Part shown: one piece after another, positions 33,199 to 44,711 of the stretch
Layout of the letters: every line of letters begins with the position of its first letter
How positions within the stretch are numbered: the stretch's first letter is position 1
Program-made: the position numbers and the translations under genes
Origin: Diphasiastrum complanatum
Lineage: Eukaryota > Streptophyta > Lycopodiopsida > Lycopodiales > Lycopodiaceae
Assembly: GCA_029204225.1 (NCBI GenBank)
Contig: CM055100.1
Span: 47,260,516 to 47,324,515, forward strand
Length of the DNA stretch: 64,000 nucleotides
Direction of reading: 5' to 3'
The notes under the pieces: model-generated
What the model saw: the letters and a program-made list of their open reading frames with translations, nothing else
The model's database searches: none
What the model was told of the DNA's origin: nothing

Positions 33199-33690
33199 TG
33201 TTAGAAATGGTGAACTCTTGCAACTTTATCGTGACGCAAAGTGAAGCGACACGAAGCAAAGCTCAAATGGCGAACAATTCGCGAAAGTCAACGTACCTCG
33301 AAAACCCTAAGACACGAAGCAAAGCAAAACTCGAAGGTCGAATGATTCGTGAAAGTCAAACATGCCTCCAGGACCAAAAAGACACGACACAACACGAAAC
33401 AAAAAGAAACGAAAGAAAATCTTTCGTGTTGCCAGCTGGTAGCTCAACGGGCGTGAATTCTTAAACTTTATGCCCAGCTGAAATAGCTAGCAACAACGGA
33501 GAGTAACTGATTAGTTGATTAGCGTTAACTACTCTTGTAATTCTCTGTTTAGCTATCTTGTAAACTCCACATAGTGGAGATATAAACTATTTTTCTGGAT
33601 CAAAAAGAATATATAGAGAACGTGCATGAGTAGAGCAGAAAAGAAAAAGAATAGAAATGAAATAGTTATGCATGAACTTTTGTCAACGAG
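33199..33690 (+). mobile_element. Copia-type 3' LTR, plus-strand copy
   Basis: It starts TGTTAGAAATGG directly after AAAAGGGAG and stays similar to the inverted copy (28979-28490) until about 33690. Inside is an imperfect repeat: two segments near 33248-33293 and 33310-33364 each combine ACACGAAGCAAAGC with TTCGYGAAAGTCAA. The 3' end of the LTR is not sharply defined. Confidence 0.8.
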
Positions 33691-33911
33691 TAGAACACAA
33701 CGAAAGAGCAGAGCGTCAGGCCGCCAACTAACAAGACACTGACCATCTCGATCTAAAAAATTAAACTGATAATATAGTTGTTCTATCTCATGCATCTCAT
33801 TGTCTTCTGATGTCTTGATTGCTAGAATGATATATGTTCTATGATTTGTAGTCGCGTGTCTTGGACCTGTAAGCTTATGTATAAGAAAATCCAAAAGAAA
33901 CAAATACGTTC

Positions 33912-36711
33912 GTGACACAAACTAAACCCGTTCGCGACAATACTTTGGACGATGTGGTGATTATGTTATCGAAAGCTCATCGTGAACCTAAAGAGAAAGG
34001 ACCAGAATCCAAGGAGGTTTATGATGGACCAGCTAGGACTCAGCCAATGAATCTTGCTAAATCAGGAGAGCTAGAAAAGATTGTTCAAGTTGGAGCACAC
34101 TTACTCCTGAACAATTTCAAGCTTTAAGAAAGTTATTGATCAAATATCAAGACTATTTTGATTGGATGTATAAAGATCTCAAAGGGATTTCTACCTAGGT
34201 TATTGAGCATATGATACTCTTATTGCCTGATGCAGTTCCAAAGGTCACAAGATTTTATCGTTGTAATCCAAACATTACAGATCTTATAAAGAAAGAGCTG
34301 CAAAGACTACTTGAGGCCAACTTCATTTATGAAATTGAACATACAAAATGGGTTTCGCCAATTGTTGTCATTCCTAAGAAGAATGGGAAGATGAGAATTT
34401 GTGTGAATCTCAAAGCTTTGAATAAAGTGACGCTTTACTGAAACCATATTGGATCGTCTTGCTAGAGCGGAAGCGTACAGTTTTCTGGATGGATTTAGTG
34501 GTTACAACCAAGTTATAATAGCACTGCGGATCGTCACAAAACAAATTTTGTAACAAAATGGGAAAGTTTTACTTATAAAATTATGTCGTTTGGACTTTGT
34601 AATGCACCTAGTTCATTCCAGAGAGTGATGCAGTTTGCCTTTAAGGACTACTTGCAGAAATTCCTTGAAATCAACTTGGATGATATCGGAGTCCATAGTG
34701 CAAATACGGACCACTTGGATCGTTTGGAAAAAGTATTTGAATGTTGTCGCAAATACCAGATCTCCTTAAATCCAGAAAAGTGTCAAATTTGGATTAGTCA
34801 TGGAGTTGTCCTTGGACATGTGATATCAAGACATGGCTTTGCCACGGATTATTCCAAAATCAAAGTCATTATCGAGCTACCACCACCAGGAACAATTCGA
34901 GGAGTCTATGTTTTTATGGGTCATGCAAATTACTATCGGATATTCATACCATTCTTTGCGAATTTAGCAAGACCTATATATAGATTGACTATTATATCAA
35001 TTTGGACAGTAGAGGCATTGGAAGCATTTGAGAAATTGAAGAAAGCTTTAGCTTATGCACTGATACTACGAGCTCCAATCTGGACAATTGAGTTTCACGT
35101 TCACATTGATGCATTGAAATATGCCATTGGATCAGTTTTGATGCAACCAGGTGAATACAATAAGGTTTGCAAGCAAACAACTTACAAATACGAAGAAGAA
35201 TTATTTGACAACTGAACGCGAAGCGTTGGCCATGATTTTTTCTGTTAAAAAGTTTCGACATTATCTATTGGCAACGCATTTTTCATTTTATATTGATCAT
35301 CAGTCATTACTTTATTCGGTGAACAAGACATACAACACAGGGCGTATTGCGAGATGGCTACTAATCTTGACCGAATTTGATTTTTGTGTTGTGGTTCGAA
35401 AGGGTAAACAACATTATCTAGTCGACCATGTTTCAAGAATTGAATCAGTGCCTATTAATACTGAAGTGAATGATGAACTACTAGATGCTGCATTATTTTA
35501 TGTTGAAGCAATACTTGAGTGGGCAGCAGATATTGTTGAATATCTTATGCTTGGCCAACCCAATGACTCCTTGACAAAAGTATAGAAGAGACAGTTAATT
35601 CATAAGGCACAACCTTATCAATTGATTGCTGGACAATTGTATTGTCGAGGAATGGATGATATTTTACGAAGATGTGTTTTGCCGCATGAAGTACCTGAAC
35701 TTATCATGTTTTCTCATGATGGCATGGGCGGAGGACATTTTTCAACATATAACATTGTTCGCAAACTTTTACAATCAGGATGTTGGTAGCCTACACTTCA
35801 CAAGGATACAAAAATTATATTCAGTCATGCGATGTTTGTCAAACGAGTACGTCGTCCTACTCGACATAATTATGAACCTTTATATAGAGTTTTATCGCAA
35901 GCACTGTTCAAGAAATGGGGCCTCGACTATGTTGGTCCTATTCATCCTACAACAAGAGGATCGCAGGCCAGATACATCATTGTTGCAACTGATTATATGA
36001 CCAAGTGGGTTGAAATGTTATTACTAGATTTGGATGTCCTATCAAAATCGTTAGTGATCGCAGAACACACTTTGTAAATGAAATGATAAAGTGTCCATTG
36101 AAAGATTTTTTTGTTATTTATCGGTTTGGTGCTCCATATTATCCGAGGGGTAATGGCCAAGCTAAATTTCCAACAAGATTCTCTGCCACATTATGACAAT
36201 AACGGTAGAAGCAAGTCGTTCTGACTGGGAACATAAGCTTTATGTGGCTTTATGGACATTCAGAACAGCTTACAAAGGTAGTACTAATCAAATGCCATTT
36301 CAGCTTGTTTATGGACAAGATGCAGTTATGCCAATTGAATTTTTGATACCATCTCTACGCATAGCAGCAACAGAACGGTTGGAAGATGCGAACCCCTTAC
36401 AAATGCGACCAAATTGATGGCAGTTCATGCATTAGCAGCAGAGAAATCCCGTCGCAAGGCATGGCATGATCGCCGGTTACACAAAAAAGATCTAAAAGAA
36501 GAATATCTAGCACTAATGTATAAGACGAAACTGATCAAAGGCAAATAGAAGTTCACAAGTGAAGGACCATATAGAGTGAAGGAAATATTGAACTATGGAG
36601 TGGTCATTTTAGAACATTTGGATGGAAAAAGATTCGACACTCCGATGAATGGCAGTCGACTACGCAAGTTTTGGCTATCAAATCAGCTAGTTCAATCATA
36701 ATGATCCAACA
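33912..36711 (+). pseudogene. Ty3/gypsy (Tat-like) pol remnant
   Basis: The domain order is linker, reverse transcriptase, RNase H, integrase. RT shows WVSPIVVIPKKNGKMRICV, FGLCNAPSSFQRVM and a catalytic region reading INLDDIGVHS, with the two Asp kept but the preceding aromatic residue replaced by Asn. RNase H shows VHIDALKYAIGSV and YIDHQSLLYS. Integrase shows KKWGLDYVGPI with the first catalytic Asp and YMTKWVE. A C-terminal basic stretch ends near 36700. The LLPDAVPKV and NGKMRICVNLKALN phrasing resembles Tat/Athila-type elements. Stops and shifts are frequent and part of the integrase core is missing near 36040-36110. Gag, protease, the primer-binding site and the 5' LTR are absent. Confidence 0.85.
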
Positions 36712-36943
36712 TCTTGTCAATTTTATTTTGATTGTTTTACAATTTTCTTGTTTTTTTATTACTTGAGTGATTTTTCTTTTCTTTGAAAAAAGACTTTAAA
36801 AAAAAATGATGAGCAAAAGTAAAAAAAGTCACCAAAGAAAAAAAAAAAAAAAGAGTGAAGGAAAGTATTTTCAAAAGATAATTTCTGATGAAAAATGACT
36901 TAGAAAATCATTTTTTGGGTCATATTTTGTACATACAGTCTTA

Positions 36944-37290
36944 GGAACCTTCGCCGAGATTTTAGATCATACATCCACCTCAAATTTCTCTATACTGAGT
37001 TGGGCGAAGGTTCCTTTCCAGAGTTAATACTTGTTTTTGAGTTAGGCGAATGTTCAGAAACTTACCATTTTGGAAACCTTTGTCAAGTACCTTATAGCCC
37101 TTATTAATCTTTTTCGACCTGAAAGATGGATTTAGAATGCCAAAATTAGATTGGGCAAAGGACCAAATTATCAAAATTTGCATTTATTACAGTACCTGGA
37201 TGAATGATGTCCTTAGACGAAGGAAGAACCTTCATCGGATCTTGAAAACCTTCGCCTGATCAGTTCAGTACCTCAGAAATCTTCGCCGAG
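36944..37290. repeat. Dispersed GGCGAAGGTTC motifs, including a perfect inverted pair
   Basis: GGAACCTTCGCC (36944-36955) and GGCGAAGGTTCC (37003-37014) form a perfect 12-bp inverted repeat. Weaker copies follow: GGCGAATGTTC (37045-37055), AACCTTCGCC (about 37247-37256) and AATCTTCGCCGAGATTTTT near 37279. The phrase TTCGCCGAGATTTT occurs at both ends of the stretch. It lies between integrase and the downstream ORF of the Tat-like element. Confidence 0.6.
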
Positions 37291-37539
37291 ATTTTTATAA
37301 TCTATTTTCATACTGTTGAATATCCTGCAAATTTTTGTCTAGAATTGAATAGCCAAACTAGTACATTGTCTAATGGACCCTCCAAATCAACCTATAAAAG
37401 GGCAGAATTCGATTTCATTTTTCACTTGTGTTAGCAAAGCTCTTGCAAAAAATTTCAACAACCAAAACTTTCCAAATTTTATATACTGCCTTCTGATATA
37501 CTCTCACATCATTTGCCTTCAATTTATACTTTTTCTCAT

Positions 37540-40316
37540 CATGTCTTCCACTAATATCAGTCAGTCTCCGCACTATGTCATTCATCGTGGCGTTCTGACC
37601 AAGACGGACATCATGGTACTCCCTAGCACAAGCATGGTGGCTCAATGGATGAACCTTGCCGAGCCTTTGCTCACGGCAATGGGGATCTACGAGTGTGCTT
37701 TTTCTAGGAAAAATTAATATGATTTTTATAACCATCGCCAAACCATAAGCATGCCAAAACTGCCATCAAACCATTCATTGATACCTCTGATGAGCTCTAC
37801 TGGACCAATGATGGCTACCTCGTCGAGTCCATTTGAGATTCTGCTATCTATGTCATCGCTCACCTTCTGAACAGCTTCCTGCTAATGGTTGGCAACCTTA
37901 GAAAGGAGCGCATCTCTTCGCAGATCCTACATCGCATTGTAGATTCCAACTACAAATCAGGATCCGGACCCTTAGAGCCCTATAACTGGTACAAAACGGT
38001 ATTCGGAGAATTGAAGAGAGCCATAAAAAAAATTCCAAACAACATTTTACTGCAGACTCTCTTCTCTCCTCCCTTGTTATTTCGTACCTAGTTAACAAGG
38101 TCCATGGATTTTGTGTTGACAACGTTTTATCCGTGTATGAAGACATGCCTATTGAGTCCTCACACCAGACATCTAGTTCTCATAGTCATCGTTGTGTGCA
38201 CAACGAAGTCGTTATTCCAAACTTGTCTCCCGCGTCACGACGCCACACACATCTTCAATTGCGCTTCCACCCCCTGCTGTCGTTCGCACTGAATTACCCA
38301 TTCTCCAATCCATTGATGCATCCCTCACCTCCTCTTCCTCACAGGGTTAGTCTGTGACCATTGGATCCACCATTCCAATCACAGCTGCCCAAGCTGCCTC
38401 ACCCTCACAAACTCAAGTGATTTCACCAAATACCCAAGCTTTTATGGATATGTTCGATGATTCCAACCCCTTGGGCCTAGACGAGATTTTGGGATGCCCA
38501 AGAGTCCAGGACCCTTTAATCTCCAATCCCCTAGAAAAGGATTCGAATAGTTCAATGACACTAATATTTTTTATGACTCTTTTTAGATCAATCGGCAAAA
38601 TCAAGCCGAAGTAGCACCAGACACCATCAGGGTCGATCATGCGGTCATATCTCCAAAGCAGTTCAACGAAACGGTGCCAGAAGGATTTGAAGGAGTAGAT
38701 GTTTTTGACGAGGAAGAACCGGCCAGATACCAGAGCCAACCAGCATCATCCCTACAAGTGCTGCTACAACCCAAGTGGATTTTGGTGACGCATTAGGTTT
38801 AGTCTCAAACCTTGCACGAGTGATCCAAACCATGATAGATGTAAAGAAAGACATAGACAAATGCATATCAGATTTGGGTACTGAGAATACTCTAACAAGT
38901 TAGAAGGTTATTCAGTTGAATCACGAGCTCAAGATTGCCAAGCAACATGAGGCAAAATCTAAAGCTGAACTGAAGAAAGTCCAACAAACAGCCGATGCTC
39001 TTGAAGGCTATGTGGGGACTCTTCAGGATTTGTTGACAACAGTATGAACAAGTGGACAAGGCTGTCCAAGATGCTAAACAATAGGTGTTGCTGTTAGCCG
39101 GACAACTGGACATGGCCACACTTGACCATGAAAGACTTCAAGGTGAATTGGATGCAACCACCCTTGAGAGAGACACGTACTTGCATACACAAATTCATGA
39201 TCGTCCTATCTCAGTTACGGAGATCAGATATTTGTTCAAAAAAGATGAGACCTATCAAAAAGCGTTGGTAGAGTTTCAAGGCCGATTTGACAGGTTCAAA
39301 GTTAAAGCTTCAACTGAGTTGGTCAAGGCAAAAGCAATTATCAAAGATTATGAAAAGACAGCCGCTCAAGTGTTGGAAGCTGGCCCTCAAATTCCGGACT
39401 CCTGTGATGCTGCAATTCTCTCCTCAGCACCAAGATCAGGGAGCCGTGGATACAGGTTTGGACGGGCCAGAAATCCAAGATATAATAGATGTCCAGGCCA
39501 CAGAAAAAGGTCCATTCACTTCGAGGGACAGGCCTTTGTTTCAAAAACTGATTATCATCGAGGACCAGATCCGAACATTTCTACAACAACATCCGCATGA
39601 GTCCCCAAGGGGTGGATGGATAATCAAATTCAAGACCTCTGAGATAGAGGAGGGCAAAGAATTGGACAAGCTACCAGCATTGGGAGAGTAGCCAGCATGG
39701 AGAACCATTGTCTTTGAAAAGACTCTAGATTTCATTAGGAGTTATGTTGCCAGCCCTCGCCAATTGCAAGTAGATCCGTATTACTTGCCGATGCCAAGAA
39801 GGAATAAATGAAAAAATTTGGGGAATCCATTGGATCAAATCAGTATCCATAGCCCAAATTTGCCCATCATACACCAAGTGTATAAATGACAAATAGTAGT
39901 GGATTTCAACAGGGCCTTTCAATTTTATGCAGCCGAGTATAGACAGTCGCCGGATCCGACCGTTAGGCAATCTACACATTTTGTAAATGATTTGACAATG
40001 TTGGCGTCCGTAGCAACAAGGTGAGATGATTGCCTATCTCAATTGGCTTTTGATCCAAATATACCGATGGCATTCGACAGTGTTCAAGATCAATTGCCAC
40101 TTGCCAGATTGTACTATCGTGCTGCGATGCTGGGTGGATAGTGGGAATCAAAATTTATGGCATGGACCACATCAAAATGGATTGTCAGGACGAATAAGTG
40201 CTTCTTACTTCACAAGAAAGACTTCAACACGGCGCGCTTGGAGTTCATGGAAAAGGTGCAGTACCATCTTATCAAAGTACGATGAGAGGCCAATCAGAGC
40301 CCTAAATGAATAAATC
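37540..40316 (+). pseudogene. Extra downstream reading region of the Tat-like element
   Basis: Between the integrase and the 3' LTR lie about 2.8 kb of plus-strand reading, broken by many shifts. It opens with ATG at 37541 (SSTNISQSPHYV, LPSTSMVAQWMNLAEP). An acidic part follows (PNTQAFMDMFDDSNPLGLDE, 38428 on), then a long coiled-coil-like stretch (38770-39400: LKIAKQHEAKSKAELKKVQQ, then DHERLQGELDATTLERD). A C-terminal part runs from 39430 to 40290 (GPEIQDIIDVQATEKG, IKFKTSEIEEGKELDKLPAL, FDSVQDQLPLARLYYRAAML). Additional ORFs at this position are known in several Tat-lineage elements. The coiled coil suggests a structural role, but no domain is recognised and the function is unknown. Confidence 0.6.
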
Positions 40317-40360
40317 TCACGAGGTGTCGTGGGACCGCCACCAATTTTGGTGGGGGATAC

Positions 40361-41250
40361 TGTTGAAGGGTTTGCGGATTCCAAGGCAACCCTAATCCTA
40401 GTTAATAAGTGAAAGGAATTTGGCACCCTGCGTGTGTAAGTCCAACCCGATGATCACATAGTTATTTGATTAGTTACAAGTTAATAAAAGGACTTTAGAC
40501 CTTTTTGCGAGACTTTTAATGTCACAGGGTCTAAAGGTCAAATTAGTGAATAAAGTTGGGATTCCCACTTGTTCTCCAATTTTGAATGGGTTCCCACTTG
40601 TTTTTTAAGTTTGAATAGTTAGGGAGTAGAAATGGACCAATTTTGAGGCCAAGGTCCTCCTCTCCACTATAAATAGGGGCAAACTCGAGTTGCTCCTCAT
40701 GTTCAAATCTTCATTTCAATATAAGCATATTGACTCTCTTATGGAATGGACTTGTGAATGTCATTGCTCTCTATCCTTTTTCCTCCATCTCTCATGATTT
40801 TGTTGTATTTGCTAAATGTTAGATCTGAATGTTATTGAGATTGTATGTTCTTATGCTTTTTGTGAGAGAAAGGGAAGGAGAGAGAAGCAAGTATCTATCT
40901 CATTGTGAATCGTAGTATTAATGGATTTAGGATTAATGGCTGTAGTGTTAATGTGCAGTGTTAGCGGATGTTAGTGTTAATTGTGGATCATCCATGCATG
41001 CTGGATTAATTTATGTTATCGCTCTCATGGGATCGAACCTCCATGTGTGTGACGACTAACTTCATCACCTTGATGCTTGTGTGCTTGGATCTTGGGTTGA
41101 GGATAGGATAGGAAATCGAGCAACTACATAGAGCGACATGTAGTTGTTCCCAATTATACTCTAATGATTGGAGAATGACGCCTTAGGCCTGGGTACATCT
41201 CTATAAGAAAGACACCAGCGCCATTGTATGTACGCAGATTTTTGCTATCA
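40361..41250 (+). mobile_element. 3' LTR of the Tat-like element
   Basis: A polypurine tract (GGTGGGGGATA, 40349-40359) is followed by the LTR start TGTTGAAGGGTTTGC at 40361. A TATA box (CTATAAATAGGGG, about 40669-40681) marks the LTR promoter. The right end is uncertain, because sequence near 41240 runs into a long GA microsatellite and no CA end or target duplication was found. The 5' LTR is missing from the window. Confidence 0.7.
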
Positions 41251-41251
41251 A

Positions 41252-41409
<158 letters not shown>

Positions 41410-41956
41410 CTCTTTGTCCACGAGTTTACATTCTTTTATAACAGGACCATGTCTCTGTAATGAATCTTCAATTTCCCTCCATAATGACAACTCTATCAAC
41501 AATACTAGATCAATGCATCTAAAATTCAAATTTGAATGTGTCCAGACTCGACCTCCTAACTTTCCCACACTTTCCAAAAGTGGTGATTCAAATGAACTTT
41601 GACTAAAATAACTTTCATAAAGTTTATCTCTACGTCTAAGATGCATATTGGCCTAATGTTGACAATTAACCAAAATATGACTAAACTTGACTAAAGGAGT
41701 TGAAATTTCTCACATCTAGCACTGGGATGAGGTCACTTTGTCTTATTACAAGGACACTTAAGCTTGTTAGAAGTGTCTAAGAATTGAACATTTGGAAAAG
41801 CCTACTATGTTATGTTGAGCTCCTAGCCTTAAAATCTTGGTTGATGGGCACCCATATCTCGCAGCTAAAATGTGAAGGCCATAGAACAATTAGCATGAAG
41901 GTAGGAGAGCACGAGCAATGCTGGGATGAAAGGCCATAGAGCCCAGGCAACACTGT

Positions 41957-42776
41957 TGTTGGAAATTAAGTCCACAATTGTCTCCTTGGTGAATACAATT
42001 TCTATTTTCAAGATTTATCCTGCACATTTATTGATCAATAATCTAGGATCAGATGCAATCTCTTTTGGGTTCTATGTCTACTCATCTGATACCTGCAGGA
42101 ATCATAAAGTTTTCTATTTTGCTATTTTGCAGAATTGCTCTCATTCTATGTGCAGAACAATGCTTGGTAAAATACACAGGTTTCTAGAAGCAGTTCGACG
42201 ACCTGCAATTTCTACACAGAATTGAATCAAATCAGCCGAACTATTTGAAAGAAGACTTCATCGACTTTCTGGCTAATATACATGAAACGGTATCCATTCT
42301 CGTGTAATTCTACATTCAACAAAGCATCATGAAGAACATCGAAGGCCTGATCACTCTAGACTTCTTCAACAATCAAGTCACTTGACACCGAAGTCTCCGA
42401 AGTCTCCGACTATTTTGAAAACTTCAGGATAGTCACTATTTTCGACAACAACTTCTTTTCAACTAATTGAAAGAAGTAAATTTTTTGTCGACTATTTCGT
42501 CTTTTTCGTCTGTTTTGCAAAAGTGCAACAAAACAATCACTTCAACAAGTGAAGTGTTCCAAACACCTTTGAGTTTTTCACAAAAAATACGCTGAGAGAG
42601 AAAAAGGACGAAGGTCATCTGTTTCAACGAGAAACATTTCCAACCACTTCCCGAAAAATGCAAAGTGAGAGAAAATGTGACGCTCTCATCCAGTCAACGT
42701 TCCTGAGTTGTCTGACCATATACCTAATGTACAGTTGTCATCATAAGTCAAATACTTCCAAAGTACAAGGACTTAC
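41957..42776 (+). mobile_element. Outer copia element, 5' LTR, first part
   Basis: It begins TGTTGGAAATTAAGTCC at 41957 and matches the 3' LTR at 53815 onward with scattered substitutions and small indels. At 42776 the LTR is broken by the inner copia element and it resumes at 49102. The last five bases (CTTAC, 42772-42776) are the target site that was duplicated. Confidence 0.9.
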
Positions 42777-43834
42777 TATTGGATTTACTCCTCCTACTCT
42801 CCTAAATCCCAATTTTAATCTGCCTCCATTCATGCTGCATATTTTTCTAACATTGTCACGCAGTCTGCATTTTCTACACGCAAATTTGCACAAACGAAGA
42901 AAAGACGAATGAATCGTGACACAATGTTCTTACACAGGTCATGGTGACAGCGAAAAGGGGACACTAACTTACTAAATGCCAAAGGTGCCCTAACAGGTAA
43001 GGCACCTTGTAAATCTTATCCTAAAGCCATTCGTAAGAGTGATGCACTTTTGCGTCATCACCAACGTTCACTTCAGTATTGGCTGACGTCGCGTCCTTTT
43101 TACGCTCACCTCATGCAGTTATGCTAACAAATTGGAAATGATTGCAGCCACCCACGATCTCCTACAGACAGCACATCCACTATGTACTTTCACATTTATA
43201 TATTGGATACCATCTGCGTATTCGATGATGATGATGATCAGATGATCAAGTGAGTGAAGAAGAGACTAAGAGAAGAGGTTTTATTCCTGATTACAGACAA
43301 AATAAGCTTCATAGGACACGCGGTTTTGTCCGCTATTGTATTGTGCTCTGCCGCATTATTAACTTGTATACATGATATACTTAATCTGATATAGCTCTTT
43401 GTTCTGCATTTAGATTTGTGTTAATATTGCTATGCTTGTTCTTCATTTTGTTTGATCTTTCTAGTTGCTCTTTCTGGTAATAGACGATCAACTTTTAGTC
43501 TTGTCTTTCACAAATAATGCTCGACTAATTATTAGTCGAGCACAGTCTAGCTCTTCGCAAATCATACAGATAATTTGTCTTGCAAATCGCGACAAATTAT
43601 TCATCTAGCACTTCATCCATTTAAATGTTTGGCTACATAATCTAGAATGACTGTGAGTTCTATCACTAAAGTTCTATTCATTTAGATAGGCGTAGTCATG
43701 CTTAGGGAGAGAGTCATTTAACTCATTCCGCTGCGCACGAACATTTTTGTTCGAGTTCACTTCTCGTTTGTTTCTTGTTCGAGTTCGTTTCTCGTTTGTG
43801 TTCGTCATTTATTCTTCCTCCCTCTCTCCCAACA
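42777..43834 (+). mobile_element. Inner copia 5' LTR
   Basis: 1,058 bp, starting TATTGGATTTACTCC (the canonical TG has become TA; the 3' copy keeps TG) and ending CCCAACA immediately before the primer-binding site. The last part carries several TCGTTTGT/TTCGAGTTC repeats. It is flanked on the left by the target duplication CTTAC. Confidence 0.93.
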
Positions 43835-43846
43835 TGGTATCAGAGC
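43835..43846 (+). other. Primer-binding site of the inner copia element
   Basis: TGGTATCAGAGC, a perfect complement to the 3' end of plant initiator-Met tRNA, abuts the LTR end. This is the standard copia primer site. Confidence 0.95.
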
Positions 43847-43991
43847 TATCTTTATAGCTTGATTAGCTCCCACAGTACAAGACTCTACTAGTCGATAGAG
43901 TAATTGTTTTCTGGTTCTATATTTTTCAGTATCACATTTTCATTCTTAAGTCACTGATAGTTTCTCCTATCACTTAGACTAATTCTTCCGC

Positions 43992-44624
43992 ATGGTTTCC
44001 CAAGAGAAAGCCAGTCCTCTCATGGACAAGCTTGATGGAGCCAATTACCATCTGTGGAAATTTAAGATGAAGACTGTACTAATGGCAAAAGAATTGTACA
44101 ACGTTGTTACAGGTTCAGAAGGGAAACCCGAAGCGGATGATGCGGCAATCGCCAGATGGAAGTTAAAGGATGGAAAAGCTTTCGCGTTGATCATCCTCAA
44201 CATCACGGATTCACAGATTGGCCATGTATCTGAGGCTCAAACATCAAAAAAAGTCTGGAACATCTTGAGCACGCTATACGAAGTGCGAGATGTAGCTTCT
44301 AAGCTACATCTCAGGAATAAATTCTACTCCCTCAAGATGACGAATGGTGATTCTTTGCAGAATCACGTTAATCAATTCAAGAATCTGCTAAGGCAAATGA
44401 CCGCTGTCGGATCTGTCATAGACGATAAAGATGTAGTGATGCAACTGCTTACAAGCTTGCCAAGTTCTTACGATAGCTGGGTGATGATCATCATGACTCA
44501 TCCAGAGTTGACTCTTTCGAGAGTCATCACTATGTTGTTGCAGGAAGACACACAAAGGAACGAAGCCTCAAGTTCCTCAACTGATTCTCACGCCTTGTAC
44601 ACCAACAAGGGCACGACAAAGTAG
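43992..44624 (+). pseudogene. Inner copia gag
   Basis: ATG at 43992 opens 210 codons with the copia gag pattern: LDGANYHLWKFKMK, then KVWNILSTLYE and KLHLRNKFYSLKM. The frame stops at 44622. The same frame continues with a basic stretch into the zinc knuckle at 44712 on, where the motif reads YRYCKQNNHEIQDC: the first Cys of CX2CX4HX4C is now Tyr (TGY to TAY, a transition). Gag would form the particle and bind RNA. The early stop and the broken knuckle disable it. Confidence 0.92.
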
Positions 44625-44711
44625 AAGAAGAAGAAAGGCCCGAAGCTATCAAAGCCAGACCAAAAACCAGCTCAGCACAAGGAACAGTCGAATCCGCAGA
44701 CAAAGAAGAAG

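Noticed and set aside
37415-37741. 108-codon minus-strand ORF as an antisense gene of the Tat-like element
   Set aside because: It mirrors the plus-strand reading at 37373-37717 and has no independent coding signs.
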